DNA of 64,000 nt from Cyanobacterium sp. uoEpiScrs1 (GCF_947331815.1 NZ_OX373462.1:2237040-2301039); one strand, 5' to 3'; positions 20,589-31,360 are shown, counted from the stretch's first letter. Numbers and translations are program-made. The notes: a model not told the origin generated them from the letters alone.

Positions 20589-21649
20589 CTTTTAAATTCA
20601 TTCCAGAGTTTCTCAAATGTATAAATTTAATTGTAATTTATTTTCATACTAATGTTTCTAAAAACTAAAAAACTCTATACCTCATAAATATGAAATTTTC
20701 TGCTATGCACTCGTTAAGTATTAGAAAAGTAGATTTAATCTTAAAATAATTAATTTAAACTTTGTTCAATTATCCCTTCTAGATTAGCTGTAGTAAAATT
20801 ACGGCAAATATCTACTATAAAACTTATTTAAGGATAGTTAAAATTATTGAATAATTTTCCAAATTAAATTGCTCATATAATTTACTTTAGTAAAACTAAT
20901 AGATCTAAAAATTATGGATACTAATTAATAAAAATAGATGTAACTATTACAGTAATTTTAAGTGTTTTAGTCTATATAAATTTAAAATACTTATCCTTTT
21001 TTGAAAAATAGTTAATTATAAAAAATATATATTAATAATTTATTCTGAATTTAGTAACTTTTACATGAAAAATTCAAATATAAATACGATTACTATTACT
21101 ATTATTAACTTTATTTATACTTTTATATATTAAGTATCTAAAAATATAGTACTGTTTAAAAAATTAACTGCTAGCTGGTCAATTTAATGATACTAGACAA
21201 ATTAATTACTAAGATACTTTGCCCTATTTTATAAGAAGTTGGCTATTAAATATAATATTTAACTTTACCATTTTTAATATGATCAATAAAGATAGTGCTG
21301 ATTATTTAAACTATATAGTCTAAATAATTATTAAAATAGTAAAAGCGTATTTTGTAAATAAATCATATATTAAAATATGGTTATTGAAATAGAAAAATTT
21401 TTCTGATTTTTGATTCTATACTGCCATATAAAAAATATTGTTAGTTTTTAATTAAAACTCGAACTATTTCGGGTAGTATATTCTATACTAGTGAAGTTAG
21501 ACTCATGTATTAAACAAAATCAGACAAAAATTAAATTGAATAAACTTTATTCAAAATATAGTTAATCAATACACATAATTAGTTTCTTATCAACTAGTAT
21601 ATTTTATGTCTTCTAAAAAAATATTTTGTATCTTACTTTATTTTTAATA
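20589..21649. other. Long gene-free gap
   Basis: About 1.06 kb of very AT-rich DNA between the deaminase and maf. I found no gene, no GC-richer pocket of the kind tRNA genes make, and no long inverted repeat. Confidence 0.5.
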
Positions 21650-22267
21650 ATGGTTACATCTTCGCTTTCGATTCCTCCCCGTTTTGTGCTGGCTTCCGTA
21701 TCTCCAGCACGTCGAAAATTATTACAAACTGTTGGAATTGAGCCGATTATCCGTAATAGCCAATTTGACGAATCCCAAATACAATCCAAGGATCCTCTTA
21801 AACTAGTCCAAACCCTAGCTCACTATAAAGCTAAAAGTGTTGCTCCTTATTTTCAAAATTGTCTAATTTTAGGATGTGATTCTTTATTGGTGGTGCAAGG
21901 GGAAATTTACGGAAAACCCCACTCATCTGAAAAAGCAGTTAGTCATTGGCAAAAAATACGAGGGAATCGAGGCTCATTGTATACTGGACATGCAATCATT
22001 GACCAGAAACAACATAACACTTTAATTCGCTGTGGTGTCACCCTAGTTGACTTTACCAATTTAGACGATGCTTCTATTGAAGCTTATGTTAACACTGGAG
22101 AGCCACTCAAGTGTGCTGGATCTTTTGCCTTAGATGGAAAAGGGGCTTTATTTATTGATAGAATTGAAGGATGCTACAGTAATGTCATTGGCTTAAGTCT
22201 TCCTTTACTTAGACAGATGTTAGAAGAGCTAGGCTATCAATTTACACAGTTTTGGAATAATCAGTAG
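21650..22267 (+). CDS. maf: Maf-family nucleotide pyrophosphatase
   Basis: Maf proteins hydrolyse non-canonical or modified nucleoside triphosphates to monophosphates. The chosen start is the ATG at 21650, giving 205 residues. An upstream TTG at 21626 is in frame but would add a hydrophobic stretch not typical of the family. The N-terminal [16 protein letters not shown] matches the S-x-R-R phosphate-binding loop, and [16 protein letters not shown] and [14 protein letters not shown] follow as expected. It stands alone between two long gaps. Confidence 0.92.
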   Translation: MVTSSLSIPPRFVLASVSPARRKLLQTVGIEPIIRNSQFDESQIQSKDPLKLVQTLAHYKAKSVAPYFQNCLILGCDSLLVVQGEIYGKPHSSEKAVSHWQKIRGNRGSLYTGHAIIDQKQHNTLIRCGVTLVDFTNLDDASIEAYVNTGEPLKCAGSFALDGKGALFIDRIEGCYSNVIGLSLPLLRQMLEELGYQFTQFWNNQ

Positions 22268-23722
22268 AATCACTTGATTTTTTATTAGTTTTTGCTGGGC
22301 TCTAAAAAAATTAGAGAATATGTTCATTTTATAAGCTCTGTAGACAAGAGTTTTTTTAAAACTATTATGCTAAGTATAATTAATTTTTAACAACTATTAA
22401 TACTTTTTTATCTATTTTTAGATTTAAACTTTATTTATTTTAAATAAAACTGACAGTAATATAAAAACATATTATGAATATATTGATTAGCTTGTTCTGT
22501 TTACGCTCCTATAGCTCTATCAAAATTAGGACATGTTTTAGATATAAAAATAACTAATTCAATATTATGATTGAATTAATTTACACACATGTAACTATTA
22601 ACTATGTATGATATTTTTTAAATTAAAAGTAAGTCTTTTGTAGACTACTATAATTCTAGTATTATTTGACAGGTTGAATACTGAGACTAACTTAATTACA
22701 TAACATTAGGTAATTTTCTAATTTTATATTGACTTTCGCAAATAGAATTACATCTTTTTTATAGAAAATGTAATAAGTAGTAAGTAAAATAAATCACGTA
22801 TTTGGTAAAACTATTAAAAAATTAAATAATATAAACAACTTATAGTCAAAATAAAAAAATAACATTGAATAAATCTTCATGGAATTGTTTACAACGATAT
22901 CTAAAAATATGTCCAATCTAGATTAGGCAGCCAAATAAAAAATTGTTTAAATCAATTTCTGTTTTTTTATGTATTGAAATTTACATATAGATAATAATTT
23001 TTTTATTAAATGTCTAACTTTATTTATAGAGTTAAGATTTAGTTACTAAAATTTATGAGCTTTCTACTAGCGTTGATTAAAATATTTATTAATAAAATTT
23101 AGCTATTTTAGATTTACTTTTAAAATTTAATATCGTATTCTTTTATTATTAATAATTGGCTTAATTTATAAAAATGTGATAGTTAATGCCTGTGTCTTAC
23201 TACAGTAGTTTCTTTTTCTTGTTAACTTTAACTCTCTTCTATCTTTATTAAGTCTTCATATATTTATGTTAGTTGCTAACAGTATTTTGTCTGGATTTTT
23301 CAAACAAATAATATTTTTTGTTCAAAACATTATTTGCTTTTATATTATAGTCTAATTTTTTATAACTATCTCTATTTATCAAATGGTATGATTGTATTTA
23401 TTTTAAAAATTTTTGTCATAGTTTTGTTTGAAAATCTATTTTTTATTCTGTCCTTATAAGTCAATACAATAGTTTATTAGTTAATCTAAGTTTTTCTTCT
23501 TAAATTGATTATTTATAATACTTTTAACTCTTTCTTTCTCTAATTCATTATTTTTTTATAAGAAAAAATGTTTATACATAATTTAATAATGACAATTAAG
23601 TAATTATTTTTATCTGATACTAGCATTTAATAAGCAGAAATTAATGAATAAGATTATTTTTTAGCGGTCATTTTTTATTGATTCCCTTTGCTTTTTTATA
23701 GCTATAATCAGTACAATTCAAA
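22268..23722. other. Long gene-free gap
   Basis: About 1.45 kb of extremely AT-rich sequence between maf and the minus-strand membrane protein. It is dense in stops in all frames. I see no RNA gene, repeat or recognisable gene remnant. Confidence 0.5.
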
Positions 23723-24106
23723 TTATTTTGCGCTACTACAAACCCATTTCCGTAAAGGATGACTTGGTTTAAGTTGTTGAATTTTTTTAAGCTGATTTTT
23801 AAGACGAATTTTCTCTTTGGGAGAAAGGTTACGAATAGTATGACTGCTATGCCAAGCCGAAACAGCTCCAGTGATTGCAATACAAAAAAATAAACTTAAC
23901 GTAGGAAGTAAATTAAAAGCTAATCCGTAACGTAGTGCAACCCAAGTAAAATGTTCATGCAATAATTTAAATTCTCCCCATAATTTCCAAAGAGAAAAGG
24001 ACCCTAAGGTTAACCAACACAAGATAATAGATAACCAGCGACGATAAAGATTGAGTTTGTATAAACGTTGAACTTGTTGATTGAGTATAGTATCGGAATG
24101 TTTCAT
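23723..24106 (-). CDS. Two-span membrane protein paired with an ABC ATPase
   Basis: A 127-residue protein with two hydrophobic segments at about residues 24-44 and 60-85 and a basic C-terminal region rich in Lys and Gln. I do not recognise a named family. It directly follows the ABC ATPase gene on the minus strand. The start ATG overlaps a TGA in the sequence CAATGA, the form of a coupled start/stop, but that TGA belongs to a duplicated copy of the end of the ATPase gene. It is probably a partner of the ATPase, by position only. Confidence 0.65.
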   Translation of the reverse strand: MKHSDTILNQQVQRLYKLNLYRRWLSIILCWLTLGSFSLWKLWGEFKLLHEHFTWVALRYGLAFNLLPTLSLFFCIAITGAVSAWHSSHTIRNLSPKEKIRLKNQLKKIQQLKPSHPLRKWVCSSAK

Positions 24107-24159
24107 TGACTTTTGTGGGACTTAAACGAAATATTTCATTGACCTTTGTGGGACTTAAA
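24094..24159. repeat. 33-bp tandem duplication at a gene junction
   Basis: Copies at 24094-24126 and 24127-24159 match at 30 of 33 positions. Each contains the sequence TTTGTGGGACTTAAA and, on the minus strand, CAATGA. The left copy carries the start of the membrane-protein gene, and the right copy carries the true end of the ATPase gene. Confidence 0.92.
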
Positions 24160-24795
24160 CAAAGCAGTATCTAATGATACTAGGTGTCCTTGGTGAATCT
24201 TCCAACAACGATCAGCAATTGCGAATAACTCTCCTGGATCATGGCTTACAACTAACAAAGTCCAGTGACTTTTTAGTCTAGCTAACAACTTAGCTAATTG
24301 ATTGCGCATAGACCAATCCAAACCGGCTGTTGGTTCATCTAAAAGCAGTAAATTGGGTTGGCGGATTAACTGTACAGCTAAGGCCAGCCTACGCTGTTGT
24401 CCTCCACTAAGAGCATGGGGAGACTGATTTAAGGGAATATGTTCCAACCCTACTTCTTGCAAGGCAGTTTTGATATGATAAGAAGGAACTTCTGGATGTC
24501 CTAAACGTAATTCTTCTAAAATAGAATGGCCACAAAAATGCCGTTGGGGAAATTGAAAGACTAACCCTCCTAATTGTTGTAATTCTAGGGATGTAAGTTC
24601 TTGATTTCTCCATAAAATTCTTCCTTTAGTTTTCTCAACTAATCCAGCCATTATTTCTAATAATGTTGTTTTTCCTGAACCACTAGGTCCAATAATTAAA
24701 CCTAACTCTTGAGGAGCAAGCTTTAGGTTAGTCTCCTTCAAAATAGGGGTCAAGGTTGCTGGAGGGTGATAGGTCACATTTTTAAGGTAGAGCAT
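24136..24795 (-). CDS. ABC transporter ATP-binding protein
   Basis: A 219-residue single-domain ABC ATPase with Walker A GPSGSGKTT (near residue 37), signature LSGGQQRRLALA, Walker B LLLLDEPTAGLD and the switch His in VVSHDP. The close spacing of Q-loop and signature fits the energy-coupling or CbiO-like class and the plastid NAP14 type, but I cannot assign a substrate. The gene ends in KSHKGQ-stop, and the last codons are duplicated just downstream. The neighbour is a small membrane protein that may be its partner. Confidence 0.85.
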   Translation of the reverse strand: MLYLKNVTYHPPATLTPILKETNLKLAPQELGLIIGPSGSGKTTLLEIMAGLVEKTKGRILWRNQELTSLELQQLGGLVFQFPQRHFCGHSILEELRLGHPEVPSYHIKTALQEVGLEHIPLNQSPHALSGGQQRRLALAVQLIRQPNLLLLDEPTAGLDWSMRNQLAKLLARLKSHWTLLVVSHDPGELFAIADRCWKIHQGHLVSLDTALFKSHKGQ

Positions 24796-24932
24796 TCAAA
24801 CAGCAAGGTAGAAGACTATACTAAAGACAATTGGAAATGATTCCTTTATTTTGACAGATTTTTGTTAGCATCAATATCGATACTCAGTGTCTGCTACTAA
24901 AATTATAATTTTGTGTTGTTAGGAGTGAGGTT

Positions 24933-25847
24933 ATGATAGCGCGATTCATTAAAGTTCAACAGATGTACCTGTCTATATCAATGGCCTGTACCGCTATCTT
25001 AAATATTTGGGGAGGACCTTCTTTCGCTGGCGACCCTTTTCGAAAGGATGATTCTCGTAATATTGGCGATCAAACAGAAGCGGCTTTTATCGCTGTCTTT
25101 CATGAAGGAAATTATTCTAAAGCTCAAGCTTACCTCGAAGAAGCAGTTAAGAAAGAAGTTAATGAACCTTTAGCTCATGCTATGCAAGCGTCATTGGCAT
25201 ATTCTAATGGAGATTTAGGGTCCATGAACACTCATGCGCAACAAACCTTAAAAGCTGCTAGACGACTAATTGAGGAAGATCCCTTACGAGGAAATCTTTA
25301 TTTAGCTGTAGGACATTTTCTCGAAGGAGCTTATACATTTAAAGTAAAAGGGGCCATTGGAGCAGTGAATAAACTTCCTCAGGTGTTTAGTTACCTTGAT
25401 GAAGCAGAAAAACAGGACCCAAATGATCCTGAATTAAATTTACTGAAGGGCTATCTTGATTTGATTTTAGCTGTTAATCTACCGTTTTCCAGTCCAGAAG
25501 ATGCAATTATTCGTTTTGAACGATATGCAGCCCCTGATTATATGGTGAGTCGTGCCATATCTGCTGCCTATCGAGATCTAAAAGACTACGATAAGGCTCT
25601 AAGATCTATTGATCGAGCACTAGAAAGTAATACTAACAATCCTGAAGTTCAGTATCTTAAAGGTCAGATACTTCTTAATATAGGGATAAAAAATCAAGAT
25701 TCAGAAAATCTTCAAGAGGCTTTCACATATTTTGAACGGGCAATGATTAGAATAGAACAATTGCCTGTGTCTGTGCAAACCTCTCTGCGTCACGATTACA
25801 ATAAGGTACAACTAGAAATGGATAAATTAGCGACTAAACTAAATTAA
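24933..25847 (+). CDS. Exported TPR-repeat protein
   Basis: A 304-residue protein with a likely Sec signal peptide at residues 1-32 (hydrophobic core, then PSFA before GDPF). The mature part is alpha-helical with degenerate TPR-like repeats, clearest at DYDKALRSIDRALESNTNNPEVQYLKGQ (about 225-250). It looks like a conserved cyanobacterial periplasmic or lumenal protein of unknown role. The ATG is preceded by AGGAGTGAGG, a strong ribosome-binding site. It diverges from the ABC ATPase gene by 137 bp. Confidence 0.75.
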   Translation: MIARFIKVQQMYLSISMACTAILNIWGGPSFAGDPFRKDDSRNIGDQTEAAFIAVFHEGNYSKAQAYLEEAVKKEVNEPLAHAMQASLAYSNGDLGSMNTHAQQTLKAARRLIEEDPLRGNLYLAVGHFLEGAYTFKVKGAIGAVNKLPQVFSYLDEAEKQDPNDPELNLLKGYLDLILAVNLPFSSPEDAIIRFERYAAPDYMVSRAISAAYRDLKDYDKALRSIDRALESNTNNPEVQYLKGQILLNIGIKNQDSENLQEAFTYFERAMIRIEQLPVSVQTSLRHDYNKVQLEMDKLATKLN

Positions 25848-26396
25848 TGACATGTTCCAACCTTTTTATATTGATGAAAACAAATCACTTTGTTGTTTGT
25901 CAAATTAGTGGCAATCACAGCTTGAATTGTTTGTATTTATTTAGACTAGTAGCATATTTTTATCCAAAGAACTTTCTTACTTTACCGTTCCAGATTTAAT
26001 AATATCTAGGTTATTGCTATACCGCCTATTATTACGAGAGAGTATGACCTGAGATAGCAACCCATGTATTTTCCTATCCTGAGTAGTACATTGATTGTAA
26101 CGAGAGTACGATTAATCTAATGAGAGTCAGCTATCTCCATACTACTTGGAAGGTAGGCTAACTTTCAATTGCACTGGGATGCGGATGCTAACGTGTCTTT
26201 TAGATACCGTACTATCTTGCTATTTTTTCCATAAAAGCTCTTATATAACCAAATGTGGTTAAACGAAGCAAAACTCAGACCCTCATCTAATTAGAATAAT
26301 TCTAAATTTATTGGCACTTATTCACATAATTCCCCATCATTATCATTGCTGATGATCTCATTTAAGAGCTCAATCAATAACTAATCGCTAAACTTA
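25848..26396. other. Gap with a somewhat GC-richer middle
   Basis: 549 bp. The middle part (about 26020-26230) is less AT-rich than its surroundings and contains a bulged 14-bp stem, AGTATG plus GAGATAGC (26041-26058) with GCTATCTC plus CATACT (26130-26143). No open frame of note. It may be a structured RNA or a decayed gene. Confidence 0.4.
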
Positions 26397-27221
26397 TTGA
26401 TAACTGTGAAGATTTTTATTTTACTTACTTGTCTAGCATTCACTCAAGTTTTTGGGGATATACTACTTAGTAGAGGAATGAAGGATTTTGGAATTTTTGA
26501 GTTTTCTAATCCCTTAATCATACCTCATTTAATTACTTATATTTTAAGTAATATCTGGATTATTTTAGGTATCATTGTTCTGATTATTTCATTAGGTCTT
26601 TACTTGACAGCAATTTCTGACTTAGATTTGAGTTATGTATTACCTATTCATGCCTCAAGTTATGTATTGAATGGTATATTCGCTTGGTTACTTTTAGACG
26701 AAAAAATTTCGATAATGCGATGGTCAAGTACTTTATTAATTGCTTTTGGTGTATTTTTAGTTGGTTTAAGTGATAGTAAAACTGTCCAAGTTTCTCATAA
26801 TAGAAATATAACTCCCCAAAATTTACCTTTGTTTTTATTTCCATTTAATGCAGCTATTTCTAAATCTTGGTTAATAGTTTTAGGTATTTCTTTGTCTGAT
26901 TCTGCAGGAGATTTACTCTTAGCGCTAGGAATGAAAAAGATCGGTAAAATAGAAGAATTAACCTTTAATTCAATGTTAAAGTTAATTATTAAAATTATTA
27001 CTAATCCTATGATTATTAGTGGTATTGCCTGTCAGGGAATTGCTTTTTTTTGTTTTATTAGTGTGTTGACTTGGTTGGATATTAGTTTTGTTCGTCCTGC
27101 AACAGCCTTGACTTATCTTATAAGCATGTTTGGAGCTAAATATATTTTACACGAAAAAATTGAAGAACGTAAACTAATTGGCATTAGTCTAATTGGTTTA
27201 GGGGTATTAGTACATAGCTAA
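26397..27221 (+). CDS. EamA-family drug/metabolite transporter
   Basis: A 274-residue integral membrane protein with about ten spans and an internal duplication: both halves carry a similar helix pair, DILLSRGMKDFGIFEF in the first and DLLLALGMKKIGKIEE in the second. This is the EamA/DMT pattern, with each half ending in a conserved Glu-Lys (DEKISIM and HEKIEERK). The substrate is not predictable. The start is unsure because no ATG is near; TTG at 26397 and GTG at 26406 are both possible. The base composition matches the neighbours. Confidence 0.75.
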   Translation: MITVKIFILLTCLAFTQVFGDILLSRGMKDFGIFEFSNPLIIPHLITYILSNIWIILGIIVLIISLGLYLTAISDLDLSYVLPIHASSYVLNGIFAWLLLDEKISIMRWSSTLLIAFGVFLVGLSDSKTVQVSHNRNITPQNLPLFLFPFNAAISKSWLIVLGISLSDSAGDLLLALGMKKIGKIEELTFNSMLKLIIKIITNPMIISGIACQGIAFFCFISVLTWLDISFVRPATALTYLISMFGAKYILHEKIEERKLIGISLIGLGVLVHS

Positions 27222-28513
27222 CACTATTAGTTAATTTATTAACTTCACTAACTTTGAAAAAGGTGTTGCACTGACTTATTCTAATATATGTTTAAACAAG
27301 AATAGAAATGGGGATTACTTCAATATTTTTATCTCAATGACAGTTTTTAGACATAATTTACAAATTATTGCATTATTATTTCTTCCCTTTACTGGGAAAG
27401 CTGTCTAAAGAGATAAATTATGTCTATAATTACTTAGAATCTATTTTTATATTTTTAGCCTTTGAAATTATTTATTTCATTAGCTTGATCCCCTAAAATA
27501 TTTTTGGTAAAATTATTACAAGAGAAAGTTAACAGTATTACTTTGTGAATTTTTTAAAATTATAAATACTTAATCGTTGTAATGTTGTTTCATTGATACA
27601 TTACAAAAATAATTCTTGTTGCTAATAATTTAATGGCATTAACTTTACATAATTTTTTGATATAGTTAATAAATAGATTACTTTTTTATTTTTTAAAAAA
27701 ATCTAAACCAGAAAAAATATTTAAATTTTTATAGTTATTCTCACATCATAGTACTTTGATAATCAATGACAGAGTCTATATTTTTAGCAAAGGATAAGTC
27801 TAAACTTTTATTGTTAGAAAGTAAGACTATGTTTTAGGTATATATTCAAATATATAGAATAATTGTCTATATTATCAAAATATTTGAGTAATTTTTTATA
27901 GAAAGAGAAGTCTCAGTAGATTTTAATAAATCCAAGAATATCCCTCTTTTAGTCGAAGAAGTTTTAAGGTACTACCAAAATACTAAAGTTACTATTTTGA
28001 ACTAAAATTATTAAATTTTTTTGTATATTATTAAGTAATAATTAAGATAAAGTCCATTTTAGTAAAAAATACTTAGCCCATTACAAGAGATATTTAATAC
28101 CTTTAATAAAATATTTATTTAATCAAGATTAATTTTAATTATGTTTGGAGTTTATTGACTATTTTTTTTGTATAAAATTAGGAGCTAGTATAATTAGCCT
28201 AAGTAAACTACCTTGACTATCATCAACAGAATAATTTTATTGGGCATAGTCTTAGGATAAGACTATGTTCGTTTCCTCTTATAGGTACAATTAAATAGAA
28301 TATTAATCTTTGTCGTAATTATAATTAAACTCAAATATTTTCCCGATTGCATTCCAAAATTTTTAAACAAATTATCAGCTCTGTTTCTCTATTTTAATAA
28401 CTGGAAAGCTATCCATTAATTTTATTTTTGCAAAAACAATAGAAATAATTATCATATCTACCTTTTTATTGTGATTTATTGTCTAATACAATAGCTAACA
28501 AAACATTTATTCT
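27222..28513. other. Long gene-free gap
   Basis: About 1.29 kb of AT-rich DNA. It holds one small perfect stem, CATAGTCTTA (28245-28254) with TAAGACTATG (28258-28267), loop GGA. No gene is supported. Confidence 0.5.
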
Positions 28514-29851
28514 ATGATTATTGCTTTACCCAGATTCAGTCAAATTAAAAACACATTAATTAATGCGCTGTTGTTAGGGAATAAATCTACTCCCGAACTT
28601 TGGGGAATTCTAACTGTTTATTTTGTCCAAGGAATCTTAAGTTTAGCCCGTTTAGCGATTAGTTTTTTTCTAAAAGAAAATTTAGGACTACCCCCTGCTC
28701 AAATGAGTGCCCTGACCGGCATTGCTGCTTTACCTTGGGTAATCAAACCTGTATTTGGGTTTATCTCCGATAGTTTACCTATCTTTGGTTATCGCCGTCG
28801 CCCTTATCTAATCCTGTCGGGAGTATTAGGTAGCTTTGCCTGGCTCATGCTAGGAACTATTGTGGACAACCTTTGGAGTGCTACTGTCAGTCTACTATTA
28901 GTTTCTGTATCTATCGCTATTAGTGATGTTATTGTAGATTCTTTAGTAGTAGAAAGGGCAAGAAAAGAATCTCTAGGACAAGTAGGTTCCTTGCAATCTT
29001 TAACCTGGGGTACTTCTGCATTAGGAGGAGTAATCACCGCTTATTTAAGTGGCTGGTTGTTGCAACGTCTAAGTAGTCAAACGATTTTTATCATTACTGC
29101 TATTTTTCCCTTAATTGTTGTAATGGTTGCTGGGTTAATTACTGAAAAATCGGTTAACCAGAATTGTGTAAATAAAATATCTTCTAGGAAGCCTTCAGTT
29201 AAGCAACAGTTACAAGAACTCTGGAAAGCCTTCAAACAAAAGTCAATTTTATTTCCTGTTGTTTTTATTTTCATCTGGCAAGCAACACCCAATGCTGAAT
29301 CAGCTTTCTTTTTCTTTATTACTAACGAATTAGGATTTGGTCCTGAATTTTTAGGGCTAGTTCGCCTGGTCACTAGTCTAGCTACTCTAGTCGGTATTGG
29401 AATATACTATAAATTCCTTAAAACAGTTTCTTTTCAGCGTATTTTGGGTTGTGGTATTCTCATTTCTTCGAGCTTAGGGATGACGATGTTACTCTTAGTA
29501 ACTCATACTAATCGAGTGATAGGAATTAGTGATCGTTGGTTTAGTTTAGGAGATAGTTTAGTTCTCACAGTTATGGGAGAAATTACCTTCATGCCCATCC
29601 TTGTTTTATCTACTCGTTTATGTCCTAAAGGCATTGAAGCTACTCTTTTTGCCCTACTTATGTCTATTCTTAACCTATCAGGGTTAGTCTCCCATGAATT
29701 AGGAGCATTATTAACTAAATGGCTAGGTATAACACAAACCAATTTTGATAGCCTTTGGCTATTAGTCATCATCACTAATCTTTCTACTCTTTTACCGCTC
29801 CCTTTTTTATGTTGGTTGCCGGCTACTAATCTTCGAACAGAAGAACCATAA
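28514..29851 (+). CDS. BT1-family folate/biopterin transporter
   Basis: A 445-residue major-facilitator-like carrier with about twelve membrane spans. The N-terminal part contains GFISDSLPIFGYRRRPYLI, the signature of the BT1 folate-biopterin family found in cyanobacteria, plastids and trypanosomatids. Known members of this family move folates or pterins. The C-terminal half has TNFDSLWLLV and ends soon after the last span. folB and folC elsewhere in the window show that folate is made, so the role here could be exchange or export. It stands alone, with long gaps on both sides. Confidence 0.88.
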   Translation: MIIALPRFSQIKNTLINALLLGNKSTPELWGILTVYFVQGILSLARLAISFFLKENLGLPPAQMSALTGIAALPWVIKPVFGFISDSLPIFGYRRRPYLILSGVLGSFAWLMLGTIVDNLWSATVSLLLVSVSIAISDVIVDSLVVERARKESLGQVGSLQSLTWGTSALGGVITAYLSGWLLQRLSSQTIFIITAIFPLIVVMVAGLITEKSVNQNCVNKISSRKPSVKQQLQELWKAFKQKSILFPVVFIFIWQATPNAESAFFFFITNELGFGPEFLGLVRLVTSLATLVGIGIYYKFLKTVSFQRILGCGILISSSLGMTMLLLVTHTNRVIGISDRWFSLGDSLVLTVMGEITFMPILVLSTRLCPKGIEATLFALLMSILNLSGLVSHELGALLTKWLGITQTNFDSLWLLVIITNLSTLLPLPFLCWLPATNLRTEEP

Positions 29852-30583
29852 ATCAATATTACACTTCCCATAAAAATTTCAGTACATTACGATATTTACT
29901 AGTAAATAGTTTATGATTTATCTATTTATCTAAAAAGATCATACTTTAATAAAAAAGTTATATTTCGCCCCAGTCATTATTAGAATCTATTACTATGTTA
30001 GAGTAATTTATGATAGTTTATAATTAATTAAATTGAAAAGATAATATATTCCAATGTAGTCTAGCATCAGATTTAAGGATCGTCGTCGTAAATTACTATT
30101 ATTTTTATTCTAGTATTGTCCATGATACGTTGATAAGTAATTCTCTATAAGTCACCTTAGAAATAGCTTAACGTGGATACTTTTAAATTAGACTAATAGA
30201 GTAAATTATTAATCTTATTGACTCTCTGTGTGACACCAGTAAAATAAACTGAAAACTTAATTTAATTACTTTTAAAAAATGTTCATAAAAAATGAGGTAG
30301 AAGCATAATCTATAAAAAATTATGTATTACAATAAAAAAAAAAGAGGGAAACTACCTAAAAAATTATAGTTTTTCCAATGTACTTCATTCCAAGTTTCAT
30401 GTAAGAACAGTTTTTTGGTTTACAAGTCTTCCCACCGAGATGTATATATGAACTGTATACATCTCGGTGGGAAGACTTGTAAACAGATTCTGTCCTTAGT
30501 ATTGGGAAATTAGAGCTAAATTTAGCTCATCTATGCTCATTGTCTTTCTCTATTTTCTTATTCAAATTTATCTTAAGAGTAAG
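29852..30583. other. Convergent gap between the BT1 carrier and fabI
   Basis: 732 bp of AT-rich DNA. The only clear structure is the long hairpin at 30418-30484. No gene is supported. Confidence 0.5.
30418..30484 (-). terminator. Hairpin with 29-bp perfect arms downstream of fabI
   Basis: Arms at 30418-30446 and 30456-30484 pair perfectly around a 9-nt loop and contain the GC-richer core CTTCCCACCGAGATG, unusual for this DNA. It begins 100 bp past the fabI stop on the minus strand. No U tract follows on either strand, so it is a strong stem but not a textbook intrinsic terminator. Confidence 0.6.
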
Positions 30584-31360
30584 TTACATTCCCATGATTT
30601 CATAACCAGCATCTACATAAAGTACTTGTCCTGTAATACCACTAGCGAGATCACTACATAAGAAAGCCGCCGCATTACCTACTTCTAATTGGGTGACAGT
30701 TCGCTTAAGGGGAGCAACTTTTTCAACATGATGAATCATATCGAGAATACCCCCTACCGCCGATGAAGCTAAAGTACGAATAGGACCTGCAGAAATAGCA
30801 TTGATACGAATGTTATTGGAGCCTAATTCAGACGCTAAATAACGTACACTCATTTCTAAGCCTGCTTTAGCTACCCCCATTAAATTGTAGTTAGGAATTA
30901 CCTTCACCCCACCTAAATATGTAAGAGTAACAATATTTCCTCCATCAGTCATTAAGGGCTTAGCATATTTAACCATATTGGCTAAGGAGAAGGTGCTAAT
31001 TTCTAAAGATTTAGAAAAGGCTTCACGGGATACCTCACTAAAGTCGCCTGTTAATCCTTCTTTATCTGCAAAGGCTAGGCAATGAATAAGAATATCGAGT
31101 TTACCCCAAGTATCCGCTACTGTTTGAAAGGTTGTCTTCATCTGGATTTCATCTTGAACATCACAGCCGACAAAAATAGAGGGGTTTAGAGGTTTTACGA
31201 TGTCCCGTACTTTTTTTTCAAAACGACCCTTTTCATCTGGTAAAAAGGTAACACCAAGATTTGCCCCAGCTTTATGAATTTGTTGGGCAACACCCCAGGC
31301 GATAGAGCGGTTATTAGCAATTCCCGTTACTAGTGCGTTTTTTCCGGTGAGATCTAACAT
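30584..31360 (-). CDS. fabI: Enoyl-[acyl-carrier-protein] reductase (NADH)
   Basis: FabI reduces trans-2-enoyl-ACP in the last step of each fatty-acid elongation cycle. The protein has 258 residues from the ATG at 31360, the cyanobacterial FabI length. An in-frame TTG at 31375 is less likely because it would add only MLIII. The NAD-binding TGIANNRSIAWG is at residues 12-23, and the catalytic pair is in YNLMGVAK (Tyr, six residues, Lys). VDAGYEIMGM ends the protein. It is transcribed divergently from ntcA with about 234 bp between the starts. Confidence 0.95.
   Translation of the reverse strand: MLDLTGKNALVTGIANNRSIAWGVAQQIHKAGANLGVTFLPDEKGRFEKKVRDIVKPLNPSIFVGCDVQDEIQMKTTFQTVADTWGKLDILIHCLAFADKEGLTGDFSEVSREAFSKSLEISTFSLANMVKYAKPLMTDGGNIVTLTYLGGVKVIPNYNLMGVAKAGLEMSVRYLASELGSNNIRINAISAGPIRTLASSAVGGILDMIHHVEKVAPLKRTVTQLEVGNAAAFLCSDLASGITGQVLYVDAGYEIMGM

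Noticed and set aside
23668..23880. 70-codon minus-strand frame overlapping the end of the two-span membrane protein
   Set aside because: It overlaps a better-supported gene in another frame and has a random-looking composition.
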